Shown here piece by piece: positions 1 to 9,150 of a stretch of DNA of 53,042 nt (the stretch's first letter is position 1; each line of letters starts with the position of its first letter). Both the position numbers and the translations under genes were made by a program. The stretch is from an uncultured Methanobrevibacter sp. (GTDB taxonomy: Archaea; Methanobacteriota; Methanobacteria; Methanobacteriales; Methanobacteriaceae), in assembly GCA_900314635.1 (NCBI GenBank), contig OMVY01000012.1, positions 1 through 53,042 on the forward strand. Reading direction: 5' to 3'. The notes below the pieces were generated by a model that saw only the letters and a list, made by a program, of their open reading frames with translations, did not search any database and was not told the DNA's origin.

Positions 1-287
1 CTCAGCAGATTAATATTTTCCAAAGGCAGTTTGATGTCTTCCTTATCATATAAATGTCCTTTGCGGCTTAATTTATTTCTCATTTTTATGCATTCGGATA
101 CTTTGAAATGCTTGTCGAACTTTGTATTGACAAGGAGTCCGTCAGACTTTTTTAAATATTTCATGTCATGCTTCTTGCAATATTCCAACAAATTCCTACA
201 AGTTTCAGGACTTCCAATAAGTTTTTCCGGAAAATCCAATTTGATTAATTCCTTTGAATATTTGTCTTGTGATATTGAATCTGTCAT
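1..287 (-). CDS. Hypothetical protein, 3' end outside window
   Basis: Reading the minus strand from the ATG at 287 gives an open frame to the window edge, about 95 residues beginning MTDSISQDKYSKELIKLDF and rich in Lys, Leu and Glu. An AAAGGCGAT ribosome binding site sits just before the ATG, which supports this start. I do not recognise the family: there is no signal peptide or membrane segment in the visible part, and the composition suggests a soluble charged protein. The upstream DNA holds a duplicated 61-bp block. The plus-strand frame over the same DNA is low-complexity and is treated as its shadow. Confidence 0.6.
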   Translation of the reverse strand, partial: MTDSISQDKYSKELIKLDFPEKLIGSPETCRNLLEYCKKHDMKYLKKSDGLLVNTKFDKHFKVSECIKMRNKLSRKGHLYDKEDIKLPLENINLL

Positions 288-345
288 GAAAATCGCCTTT
301 CAAGTAAATATCTCTTTTATCAATAAAAAAATTTTATTAAAAAAT

Positions 346-476
346 CTCATTTATTTTATCATGTATTTACTTCCAGTTTACAGGGGTTATGGAGAAAAAA
401 TTTTTTTTAATAAAGCTCATTTATTTTATCATGTATTTACTTCCAGTTTACAGGGGTTATGGAGAAAAAATTTTTT
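346..476. repeat. Tandem duplication, two identical 61-bp blocks at 70-bp period
   Basis: Positions 346-406 and 416-476 are the same 61 bases, containing the core TTCCAGTTTACAGGGG and ending in an A6T6 run. The block lies between the start of the leftmost minus-strand gene and the end of the phosphodiesterase gene, so it is in the upstream region of the former and the terminator region of the latter. It may be a duplicated promoter or terminator segment. Confidence 0.9.
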
Positions 477-490
477 AATTAAACCCCCAA

Positions 491-2455
491 CTAGCTCTTC
501 AATTCAGCCAAATTCTCCTTCAATAACTTATAAATGCTTTCAGCACCTATTATATCATCATCACTGACCTTCCAGCTTGAAGGATATAATATGAATGGCT
601 TGGATTGGTCTCCGCCTGCTCCTCCATGGCTTCCAACCAATTCCTCAAATGCGCATACCTCATCGGCCTCCTCATCATAAAAGCTGTTGACCAGAATATC
701 CGGTGTATGCTCAAATGAGCTTGTCCTTTTCAAATGTCTGACGATATTGTCTCCAAATCCGAGAAGAGGGTTTTCCCCATCAATTTCATCACTGTCAAGA
801 TAGTATGTTCCATTCTTTCCAATTGCCATGTCCCCATGTTCTCTGGAACGCACTAGAATGAAACCGACATATTCATTGTTTATAATGCCGGGTATCAGTT
901 CAGGGAAATAGCTGTTGATTTCCTCATATGTCAGTCTCTTGCTCCATTGTGTCAGGTAAATCATTGCAAGGTTTCCTGAAGCCAATACGATGACTTCAGA
1001 GTCGCTTAATTCCTGTGCTTCCTTATTCTCTTTGGCTATTTTCTTCTCCTTTCTTGCAAATGGGGTGTAGTCCTTTACAAAATGGTCGTCATTGGAATCC
1101 ATTTTTGCAAAGACAGACATGTCTTCAGGAAGCAGGGACTTGACAAAGTCCTCAAAGCTTTCTCCATATCTCTGGGTAAATGTGGCTCCGTTTGTCTGGC
1201 CGTGATCTGATTGAATCACGAACTGATAATCCCTTGGGGAATACTTGTTGGCATCAATCAGGTGTTTGATCTGCCTGTCCATCTGCCTTAAGGCAATCCA
1301 TGCATCACTGTCCCTGACTCCAGAGTGGTGGGCTATCTCATCATAACCAAGATATGTTGAGTATGCAACATCAACATCACCTATCATCATGTCTCCGATT
1401 AGTGTTGAAGTGTTGATTTCCCTCATGAAGACGTTTGTGGCGGCTCTTGTTGGAATGTAGATTATTCCCCGTTTTATTCTTGGAGTGACATTTCTTAGGG
1501 AATGTGTGATTTGAGACCAGACCTCGCGTGCCATGTCGGCGAGAAACAGGGAGATGATACGTGCGAAATTGCTTGGATTGGAAAATACTGAGTACCATGC
1601 CTTGTTGTAGAGTTTCTTGAAGTCCATTATCTTGCTGAAAGTAAATATCACATTGTCGGTATCGCCTGAGAATAGATTGGATCTGCTTGCTCCATTATCC
1701 ACAAGCAATCCATCTCCATTTGAAATCCTCTCTTCCAGTTCAGGCACTTTGGTGATTCCGGAACATTGCATCATCTGATTGCCGTTGCCCTTTTCTATCC
1801 ATCTGAATGCAACGATGCCTTCATTGTTTCCATGAAGGATTCCAGCCTGGCTTGCACCGGTTTGTGAAGACAAGTCGGTTTCCCACATTCTAAGATTGTA
1901 GTCGCCGCCTTCGATCATTTCCTTGATGGTAGGCATGTCTCCTCTTTCAACTGCTTCAAGAAGAACTTCATAGGCAAGCCCGTCGATTTCAACGATTATC
2001 ACTCCAGGATAATCCTTGACTTCATCTTTTCTATTCTTTTTAGCATCATTAAAAACAGAACGGTAATATGAGCTGTCATCATCAATTGTTATCAATGAGG
2101 AAAGCAAGGTTGTCACAGCAGCCATTCCCAGCGGGGCAAGGATTGTTGCAAGGCCGTGGATTTCTATGGAAAACAATGGTGCAAGAATTTCAAGGAGAAT
2201 TCCGTTCAATATCAGTGTTCCGAATCCGAAGGTCAGGACCAGGAAGGGCATTGCTATTCTTGTCAGCACAGGCCATAGGATTGCATTTACCAAACCTATG
2301 AATAAGACTAGAAGGAATATGTCATCAAATGAGCTGATCTTGACTCCTAATCCTAAAAAGCTTATCAGGTAGATTCCTATGATATTTCCAATAAATACTA
2401 TTAGACTTCTCTTGAAACTTCTTTTAGGGGTTTGCTTTTGCTTGATAATTTCCAT
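491..2455 (-). CDS. Holin-4_2-type membrane domain fused to alkaline-phosphatase-superfamily phosphodiesterase
   Basis: The first about 120 residues hold four hydrophobic segments resembling the superfamily IV phage-holin-like domain (PF04020). A type I phosphodiesterase/alkaline-phosphatase-like domain follows, opening with VIIVEIDGLAYEVLLEAV and carrying SDHGQTNG and late HTPDIL and GSHGGAGG segments typical of metal ligands in this superfamily. The enzyme probably hydrolyses a phosphodiester or phosphate bond at the membrane; its substrate cannot be read from sequence. I chose the ATG at 2455 because GGCGATC, a match to the GGTGATC-type site, lies directly before it; a TTG four codons upstream is inside that site. 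It appears monocistronic. Confidence 0.8.
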   Translation of the reverse strand: MEIIKQKQTPKRSFKRSLIVFIGNIIGIYLISFLGLGVKISSFDDIFLLVLFIGLVNAILWPVLTRIAMPFLVLTFGFGTLILNGILLEILAPLFSIEIHGLATILAPLGMAAVTTLLSSLITIDDDSSYYRSVFNDAKKNRKDEVKDYPGVIIVEIDGLAYEVLLEAVERGDMPTIKEMIEGGDYNLRMWETDLSSQTGASQAGILHGNNEGIVAFRWIEKGNGNQMMQCSGITKVPELEERISNGDGLLVDNGASRSNLFSGDTDNVIFTFSKIMDFKKLYNKAWYSVFSNPSNFARIISLFLADMAREVWSQITHSLRNVTPRIKRGIIYIPTRAATNVFMREINTSTLIGDMMIGDVDVAYSTYLGYDEIAHHSGVRDSDAWIALRQMDRQIKHLIDANKYSPRDYQFVIQSDHGQTNGATFTQRYGESFEDFVKSLLPEDMSVFAKMDSNDDHFVKDYTPFARKEKKIAKENKEAQELSDSEVIVLASGNLAMIYLTQWSKRLTYEEINSYFPELIPGIINNEYVGFILVRSREHGDMAIGKNGTYYLDSDEIDGENPLLGFGDNIVRHLKRTSSFEHTPDILVNSFYDEEADEVCAFEELVGSHGGAGGDQSKPFILYPSSWKVSDDDIIGAESIYKLLKENLAELKS

Positions 2456-2784
2456 GTTGATCGCCAAGGCTTTATTTTACTTTTTTTGCAAGTTTTCAAT
2501 TGAAAACAAACTATATAAGAATATATTGGGTTAGTAAACTATTTAAAAATTAAGGAAATGATTAAAAAAAGAAGTTTTAGTAAAAACTAGGATATTAACA
2601 TTCCTTAGCATCATTCAAATTTCTTTAATAAACAATAGAATATAATCTAATTCATTTAAACTTCTGTTTAAATAATTCTAAAATAAATAAATTTTTTTTA
2701 AATACTGATTTTTTAGCACCAACATTGTTAATGTGTTATTGACATTTAAACCCCTGAAATTTCTAATAATATTTAATAAATTCA
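2456..2784. other. Intergenic, AT-rich; promoter-like TATA for the phosphodiesterase gene
   Basis: No coding frame is seen. A TATATA-like stretch about 50-60 bases upstream of the 2455 start (around 2510-2525) is a plausible archaeal TATA box for the minus-strand gene. The remainder is A/T runs beyond the 3' end of the HNH gene. Confidence 0.4.
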
Positions 2785-4002
2785 CTACAATATATCTGAA
2801 TAACATTCTTCAATAATACTCAAACTATTGGTATATGTATTATCTACTATATCATATTCTTTATCAAAACCTTTATTAAGAATTTGAACTAGGCTATCGA
2901 AACTAAAAATAGTTTCAACTGAATCATTCGAAATATTTTCATCAATTCTTTTACATTTCTCTTTTAACATAATCTTTTGATAAGGAATACTTATTTCACT
3001 AGTATGATTATTTGGATGGGCATATAATAAATGTTGATCTGGTGTTAAAACAATTATATTTTCATAACAATAAGAAAGTTCGGGGAACCTTGACCTAGGA
3101 AATATATGATGTAATTGAGTACCAATACCTTTGTGTTCATCACAAACTTCAGAAAACCCATTTCTATATTTTTGATTAAATTGGCGTAAGAACTTCATAG
3201 CTTTGTTTGTTTTATGTTCAATTACATTTACTAAATGTTTATAATCTGGTGTTCTTTCCCATTCTTTACGAGTTTTGTCTCCTGGTTTGTTTGCATAAAT
3301 ATCTCTAAAATTCTTTTGAGCATACCTTAAATCTGGAAAAGTTATAATTTCTTTTGATATATGTCCTCCACGAGTACCCAAAGATTTATTAAAACAAGCT
3401 AACGGATTTAAAACTTTTATAAAAATACGTCTAACTTCAACTGCATTATTTATGGGAGTATGTGAAATAGTAAAAGTAACAAACTTTTCTTTAGTTTCTT
3501 TATATTGTTCAGGTGTTTGATTAACAAAAAAATCTTCAAATGAATCTAATAAATCTGAATCATATAGAACTTTTGAAATATATTTTACTAAGAATTTATA
3601 AGCAAATTTTTCGCTGAAAGATATATATTCTAAAATATTATAATTGTTAATTCTATAAAAATTTCTATTGCCCTTTTTATATTTAAGTAATACATTAGAA
3701 TAAGCTAATAATTCTATTGGTTGAGCAAAAAATTTATCATATTCATTTCTAGCGTTAGTGTTTAAAATATGAACTTTATTAAAATAATCACCTATTACTT
3801 CTGCAGAATATGGATGATCCCAAATATCTTTAGCGGTGAACCATGAATCAATATCATCATTTTCTTTAACATAATCAATAATACAATCTGCTATAACACT
3901 AACCACATCAATAGCACATTTTTGATCAATCCAACGAGCATTATTAGTCTTTCTAACATCATAATTGTTAGATTCCAACAAAATATCAATTAACTCTTCC
4001 AT
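2785..4002 (-). CDS. HNH-family restriction endonuclease, copy B
   Basis: This roughly 405-residue protein has an HNH nuclease core near residue 298: the pair in QLHHIFPRSRF, then ENIIVLTPDQH and a following AHPNN. The N-terminus carries NNYDVRKTNNARWIDQKC, which is also present in its upstream neighbour, and the two proteins align along their full length. It is last in a minus-strand run of C5 methyltransferase, N6-adenine methyltransferase and two HNH proteins, so the likely role is cutting unmodified foreign DNA. The ATG at 4002 follows a GGTTGAT site; the TTG three codons upstream lies in that site. Recognition specificity cannot be read. Confidence 0.75.
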   Translation of the reverse strand: MEELIDILLESNNYDVRKTNNARWIDQKCAIDVVSVIADCIIDYVKENDDIDSWFTAKDIWDHPYSAEVIGDYFNKVHILNTNARNEYDKFFAQPIELLAYSNVLLKYKKGNRNFYRINNYNILEYISFSEKFAYKFLVKYISKVLYDSDLLDSFEDFFVNQTPEQYKETKEKFVTFTISHTPINNAVEVRRIFIKVLNPLACFNKSLGTRGGHISKEIITFPDLRYAQKNFRDIYANKPGDKTRKEWERTPDYKHLVNVIEHKTNKAMKFLRQFNQKYRNGFSEVCDEHKGIGTQLHHIFPRSRFPELSYCYENIIVLTPDQHLLYAHPNNHTSEISIPYQKIMLKEKCKRIDENISNDSVETIFSFDSLVQILNKGFDKEYDIVDNTYTNSLSIIEECYSDIL

Positions 4003-4164
4003 AATTATCAACCCAAATATAAAAATTCCAAAAAATATTTCTCTTACTGGCTAATTCTTTAGAACCATCAGCAATTCGTAGTTTCTTCATCCTAAACGGA
4101 ATCATCACTTAATTACAGTAATGACATATAATTATATGTATTTATATTATTATATTAAAAAATT

Positions 4165-5409
4165 TTATATATTTTCTGAATAGCTTTCATTAATAATATT
4201 AATCACATCATTATAAGAATTACCAACAATCTCATAATCTTTACTAAGACCGATATTAATAACTTCAACTAATTTATCAAAGCTATAAATAGTTTGAACA
4301 GTTTCATTTGAAATATTTTCATCGATTCTTTTGGCTTTTACTGTTAATAATTTTTTTTGATACGATTTATTAATCTCATGATAATTAATCTCATGAGGGT
4401 TATTTTCGTTATTTCTGTGAGCTCTTGCATGCTGATTAGGAGTTAATACAATAAGATTCTCTAAATAATCTGAAATCTTTTTAAAATCTGATTTTGGAAA
4501 TATATGATGTATTGGATAAGCTTCATCTTCATCAACACCACTAACTTCAGAACGGCATCCCCTATATGTGCAATTATGTTCACGTAAAATCCTTTTAGCC
4601 TTAGTAGTTTCACGTTCTATAACTCTTTCAACTGATTCGCATCTTGCCCTATATTCCTCTGTTTGTTTCCACTCCTCACGAGAAGTTTTCTTAGGTTTGT
4701 GTGCATAAACATCCCTAAAATTTAATTGATTATACGATAAATCAGAAAAGGTAATAACTTGTTTAGACATATAACCCCCAGATGTTCCAAATTTACTATT
4801 ATAACAAGCTAAGGGATTTACTATTTTTGTAAAAATACGATTTACTTCCTTGTGTTTGTTAATCGGAGTGTGTTTAATAGTAAAATCACCAAAATCTTTT
4901 TTAAGTTTTTTAAATTCCTCTTTAGATTGGGAAGTGAAAAAAGTTTCAAACATATCATAAATTTCACTATCATTAAGAACTTTAGGAATATAATTTATTA
5001 AAAACCTATAAGCAAAACGGTCACTGGTAGCTATATGACTTAATAATTCATGATTATTAATTCTATAAATATTTCTATTACCTTTTTTAGACTCAAATAA
5101 TATGTGTGAATAACCGAATAATTTTAAAGGTTGAGCAAAAAATTTATCATACTCATTTTTAGCTTTTTCATGCAAAACATGGACTTTATTAAAATAATCT
5201 CCAACACTTTCTACAGAATATTCAAAATCCCATATATCCCTAGTAGAAAATTCTATATTCCTATCACCTTTTGAATCTACATAATGCAATATGCAATCAG
5301 CAATAATGTATAATACATCAGGAGTACATTTCTGATCAATCCATCTAGCATTCTCAGTTTTTCTAACATCATAATCATATTGAACTAAAAATTCAATAAT
5401 TTCTTCATC
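4165..5409 (-). CDS. HNH-family restriction endonuclease, copy A, with disrupted start
   Basis: This is a paralogue of the downstream gene, with the HNH core YPIHHIFPKSDF followed by LIVLTPNQHARAHRNN. The first ATG in frame is at 5289, but homology continues upstream in the same frame for 40 codons (DYDVRKTENARWIDQKC matches copy B). At the expected start the sequence reads ATGAAGAAATT, where copy B has ATGGAAGAATT, so the ATG at 5408 is out of frame by one base. No other ATG, GTG or TTG is available before a stop. The gene may be inactive, start from a rare codon, make an N-truncated protein from 5289, or carry a sequencing error. The whole homologous frame is annotated. Confidence 0.65.
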   Translation of the reverse strand, partial: DEEIIEFLVQYDYDVRKTENARWIDQKCTPDVLYIIADCILHYVDSKGDRNIEFSTRDIWDFEYSVESVGDYFNKVHVLHEKAKNEYDKFFAQPLKLFGYSHILFESKKGNRNIYRINNHELLSHIATSDRFAYRFLINYIPKVLNDSEIYDMFETFFTSQSKEEFKKLKKDFGDFTIKHTPINKHKEVNRIFTKIVNPLACYNSKFGTSGGYMSKQVITFSDLSYNQLNFRDVYAHKPKKTSREEWKQTEEYRARCESVERVIERETTKAKRILREHNCTYRGCRSEVSGVDEDEAYPIHHIFPKSDFKKISDYLENLIVLTPNQHARAHRNNENNPHEINYHEINKSYQKKLLTVKAKRIDENISNETVQTIYSFDKLVEVINIGLSKDYEIVGNSYNDVINIINESYSENI

Positions 5410-5439
5410 TTTTATAATACCACATCCTAATAGAAAAAA

Positions 5440-6765
5440 CTACTTTCTACTCAATCCAAAAAACATTACACTATTCGAATCAATATTTAAACTGCGAGTA
5501 CTATAATTTCTAGCAATTCTATAAAATTCTTCAAAAGTTTCTCCACTAAAAAACTCTAAATCATCCTTAGTTATATCATAATCAGATTTATTCTCCAATA
5601 TTGCAACAGAACCATTAACAACAGTATTTTTAGGTTTTTTAACAAGCCTTGGATAATAAGTCATATTAGGACATAAATAAACATCATCCCTATCCAAATA
5701 CTTATAAACAGAACATTTTTTTAAATCATTTAAATCAATAAAACCATCATAACCTTCAATATTTATTATACCTCCACCATCACGAAGAATATTCCTACTT
5801 TTTATAACCCTTATTTCCCCATCATCTTTTAGAAGTTTATTTGTAATTTGGCGATCTCTAAACGAATTAAATACGTCAAAAACCATATTTGAAGCTAATT
5901 CATCAAAAAAATCATTCCGATAAATTATCCAAGAAGGAAATTCATCACTAGTAATTTTGCTTTGTTTTTGAATATTTATTAAATCTTTTGTAACAGAATA
6001 AGATATAGTTTCATTAGGTTTTTTAGAGGTATTAATGAATATAGCTATTGTTTCAATTAAAACCCCTTTAAATCCTTTTTCTCCGAAATCGACAATTTTT
6101 TCTATACTGAATTTATTTATTCTTTCACGACAAAGAGAAAAATCAGGATTATGTAAAAAATATTTAGGCATTACCAGAACTACATTTTCAGATAAATGAG
6201 ATGCCTTTTGTAAGAAGAATCCTGCAATATTTTTAGTAACATTATCTTCAAACATAGATGAATAAACATCTAATCCCCTCGCTTTAGATAGTTTAAGAAA
6301 TGGGGGATTACCAATAATTAAATCATAATTACCCTCAAAATTATGTGTTAAAAAATTGTGATTGAAATAATTTATCTCAACATTGCTTGGAATCTGTTTA
6401 AATTGGTTTAATAATTTAATTAAAGCAATGCTTTCTTCATCAATATCATTAAAATCTATAATTAATTTTTTAGCATTTTTGTATTTATTAATAATAATTG
6501 ATAAAAAATTACCTACTCCTGCAGATGGTTCTAAAACTCTTATTGTTTCCTTTTCAATATTTGGTAAATACTCTTCAATAAGAGTTAATGTTTTAAAATC
6601 AGTATAATATGCTGCAGTTTCAGTACGTTTATTATTTACAATCTCAGCTATTCTAGATAATTCTTCAATACTTAAATCTTCAGGATTATCTTTAATAAAT
6701 TCCATGACTTTCTTTCTATCAGATAAGGCGTGTTTGTCCACTATTTTTTTTAGATTTTTTTCCAT
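5440..6765 (-). CDS. N6-adenine-specific DNA methyltransferase
   Basis: The SAM-binding motif LEPSAGVGNF is at residues 78-87 and the catalytic NPPF at 153-156 (DLIIGNPPF), the order of a gamma-type N6-adenine enzyme. The C-terminal half is probably the target-recognition part. At 441 residues it is the size of a stand-alone type II methyltransferase. It starts inside the 3' end of the C5 methyltransferase gene, a 47-base overlap that implies co-translation, and is followed by two HNH nucleases. It probably protects one strand of the site they cut. The ATG at 6765 has only a weak GGATG-like site before it. Confidence 0.85.
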   Translation of the reverse strand: MEKNLKKIVDKHALSDRKKVMEFIKDNPEDLSIEELSRIAEIVNNKRTETAAYYTDFKTLTLIEEYLPNIEKETIRVLEPSAGVGNFLSIIINKYKNAKKLIIDFNDIDEESIALIKLLNQFKQIPSNVEINYFNHNFLTHNFEGNYDLIIGNPPFLKLSKARGLDVYSSMFEDNVTKNIAGFFLQKASHLSENVVLVMPKYFLHNPDFSLCRERINKFSIEKIVDFGEKGFKGVLIETIAIFINTSKKPNETISYSVTKDLINIQKQSKITSDEFPSWIIYRNDFFDELASNMVFDVFNSFRDRQITNKLLKDDGEIRVIKSRNILRDGGGIINIEGYDGFIDLNDLKKCSVYKYLDRDDVYLCPNMTYYPRLVKKPKNTVVNGSVAILENKSDYDITKDDLEFFSGETFEEFYRIARNYSTRSLNIDSNSVMFFGLSRK

Positions 6766-7918
6766 TTAATAATACATCCTTAATGTTTCTAGCTATTTTC
6801 TGCATAATTATAGTAGGTACTGCTTCACCAATGCATTGCCTTATATTAATCTCATTTTTCTTTAAAAATTCTTGTTTCTCTTCTAAAGATAAATTATTCA
6901 GTTCTTCTTCACTTTCTTCAACCCATTTAAAATTATCAGGAATATTCATCAATAACATTAATTCTCTAATACTAAAAACACGGTCATCTACTGGATGAAC
7001 AGTATTCTGACTAGCTAAAATATCATTGCGAGTGTGAATACAAGGACCCACCTTATCCCAACATTGTCTAGTATATTTATCTCCATTTTTCTTTACATTA
7101 GGTACAATTTTTCCATCTACTATTTTATGAGGTCTCTTATTTATGTCCTCATTATCAAAAGCAGATTCTCCTTCAGAAATATCAGAAATCCAATTTCTCA
7201 TATCTTCTCTATAAGGTTTAAAATTATGGTAAATATCAGTAGAATCAATTTCACCCATTTCTTTTAAACTTGGTAAATCACCTATTACATCAATAAGATT
7301 CTTAGGTTTCTCTTCTTCAGGAAACAAATCTAAAGGATGAACTTTATTAATTAAATCTCTTCTTACACCAATTGCTAATGATCTTGGGCGGCTACTATTT
7401 GCCCCATAATCTTTAAAATTAATAATTTTTTCTTCATAAAGATAATCATTAGATAACCAGTCTTTAAAAGCTTGTCTAATTTTCTTCTCAACATCATGAT
7501 CAATGCATTTAGTATTCATAAAAGCCCTAACATTTTCAGAAATGAAAAATTTAGGTTTAATTTCTTTAACTATTTCTAAAGACTCAACAACTAATGAATT
7601 CTTTTCAATGGTTCCATCATTCTTTTTATGATTAGCCACAGACATTCCTTGACAAGGCGGAGTAAAAATAATTACATCAACGTCTACAACGTTTTCTTTT
7701 TCCTTAAAATTAGTTATAGCATCAAATAATTGCTGTTTAATTTCATCTTGTGTTATATCTCCTAAAATATAACCCTCATCATATTTAAGTTTATTATTAA
7801 TTTTTTGAACATTTAATCTACGTTCAATTAATTCAGAAGTAGCTATACCATCAAAACCCTCTACTTTAAAACCAAAACATCCTACTCCTGCAGAACTAAA
7901 TAAACTTATGTAATTCAT
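6719..7918 (-). CDS. DNA (cytosine-5-)-methyltransferase
   Basis: A complete C5 methyltransferase of 399 residues. Motif I is near the start (SLFSSAGVGCFGF), motif IV is TPPCQGMS with catalytic Cys about residue 89, and motif VI is ENV at 128-130. A variable region containing DKVGPCIHTRND follows, and the C-terminal motif is near IGEAVPTIIMQKI. It transfers a methyl group from SAM to cytosine in a specific site. It is first in the minus-strand run and overlaps the adenine methyltransferase. A GAGGGT site precedes the ATG, and a TTTATAAAT box near 7957-7965 is the likely promoter of the whole unit. Confidence 0.9.
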   Translation of the reverse strand: MNYISLFSSAGVGCFGFKVEGFDGIATSELIERRLNVQKINNKLKYDEGYILGDITQDEIKQQLFDAITNFKEKENVVDVDVIIFTPPCQGMSVANHKKNDGTIEKNSLVVESLEIVKEIKPKFFISENVRAFMNTKCIDHDVEKKIRQAFKDWLSNDYLYEEKIINFKDYGANSSRPRSLAIGVRRDLINKVHPLDLFPEEEKPKNLIDVIGDLPSLKEMGEIDSTDIYHNFKPYREDMRNWISDISEGESAFDNEDINKRPHKIVDGKIVPNVKKNGDKYTRQCWDKVGPCIHTRNDILASQNTVHPVDDRVFSIRELMLLMNIPDNFKWVEESEEELNNLSLEEKQEFLKKNEINIRQCIGEAVPTIIMQKIARNIKDVLLNGKKSKKNSGQTRLI

Positions 7919-7970
7919 AGAATACCCTCTTTTTATTAATATATTAGGTGATATTATTTATAAAATTATT
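7919..7970 (-). promoter_or_regulatory. Promoter of the restriction-modification unit
   Basis: On the minus strand a TTTTATAAATAAT TATA box lies about 40 bases before the C5 methyltransferase ATG, giving a short leader that contains GAGGGT. No controller-protein gene or obvious C-box is seen, so control may rely on gene order alone. Confidence 0.45.
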
Positions 7971-8197
7971 TTTTTTAAGAAGTTTATACATAATTTTTTG
8001 TTTAAATCTATTTATAAAAATTGAGAAAGAATGGATATGAAAAAATTTAAAAATATTTTAATTTGACAAAAATAGAATTATTTAAATCCCTAAACTATCT
8101 TTAAATAGAAAAATGTAATTTGAATAAATTAGGATAAATAATAAAATTTTCAGGAAAATATTTTTTCTTAGAATCCATAACCCTCCAATAATAAATC

Positions 8198-8914
8198 TTA
8201 AGAATTATTTTCATCTATTAAAGTTTTTAAGTCTTCAAGTGATAAAATTTCATTCTTTTTCCTATGAATCATCCTATGGCAATTAGCACATAGAACAACT
8301 AAATCGGTTGAGGGATCTATTTCTGATTCTTCGTTTATTTGAGAAAGTGGTTGAACATGATGAACTTCAATATAATTTGTTCCCCTTTCACCATAAACAT
8401 CTTTAAAATTAAATCCACAAGCCATACAAGTAGTGCCATGTATTTGAACTGCTTGTTTTCTTAATTTAGGATTTCTTTCATACAGGGTTGTGAAAATTTG
8501 TTTCTTTTGTCCCTCTTTTAGAACAGTATATTCCTCTGCAGTTTCTAATTCAATATCTTTTTTTACTAATTCATAATTTATAGAATCACTCTCTAAAATT
8601 GATATTAACTCATCATAAGATGGATTATTTTTAGATTTAAGTTCAATTATAGCTTCTTCAATACTCATACCTTGAAAAATTCCCCTAAATTTTCCTAAAC
8701 CTAAATGATTCAGAATTGCCCAAGATTGCCAACCTCTAGAATCTTTTTTCCATCCCTCATCATCGGGATTATTAAGATTTAAAATAATTGTATCAATGTT
8801 TTTAGTTGAAAGATTATCGAATAAGTATGCTTTTACAACAGAAACACGTTCTTCAAAAGAGTATGCATTAAATTCTCTTTCCCTGTATTTTATTTTTATG
8901 TCAGGTATTTCCAT
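8198..8914 (-). CDS. McrA-like zinc HNH endonuclease
   Basis: The C-terminal third is a zinc-dependent HNH domain: CMACGF, then YIEVHHVQPLSQ, then LVVLCANCHRMIHR, giving two CxxC pairs around the His-His core. The N-terminal 140 residues are unrecognised and contain GWKKDSRGWQSWAILNHLGL, possibly a DNA- or base-recognition region. Similar architectures occur in modification-dependent or stand-alone restriction enzymes. It is separated from the methyltransferase unit by about 280 bases with its own AGGATGAT site, so it is a neighbour rather than a subunit. Whether it attacks modified or unmodified DNA is not readable. Confidence 0.75.
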   Translation of the reverse strand: MEIPDIKIKYREREFNAYSFEERVSVVKAYLFDNLSTKNIDTIILNLNNPDDEGWKKDSRGWQSWAILNHLGLGKFRGIFQGMSIEEAIIELKSKNNPSYDELISILESDSINYELVKKDIELETAEEYTVLKEGQKKQIFTTLYERNPKLRKQAVQIHGTTCMACGFNFKDVYGERGTNYIEVHHVQPLSQINEESEIDPSTDLVVLCANCHRMIHRKKNEILSLEDLKTLIDENNS

Positions 8915-9150
8915 TTTATCATCCTTTGAAATAAGTTTACTATATAAAACTATATATAAAACTAAATAAATACCTTAGCTAAAAATTCTTCTAAATTTTT
9001 TAAATATTAATTCAATTAAAAACATTTTTTAACTATAATAAATAATAATTATCTTTTAACTATTCATTACAAATAGTAAACACTTTATTTAAATACATAA
9101 CCTTTAAATAACTTGATAATCACAAAATAAACTACTCATAGGTGATTAAA

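Noticed and set aside
31-567. 178-codon plus-strand frame at the left edge
   Set aside because: It is antisense to a better minus-strand gene and contains the duplicated block translated twice with low-complexity residues.
3986-4105. 39-codon minus-strand frame starting MIPFRMKKLRIADGSKEL between the two HNH genes
   Set aside because: It overlaps the start of HNH copy B, has no clear ribosome binding site and matches nothing I know; probably chance or a remnant.
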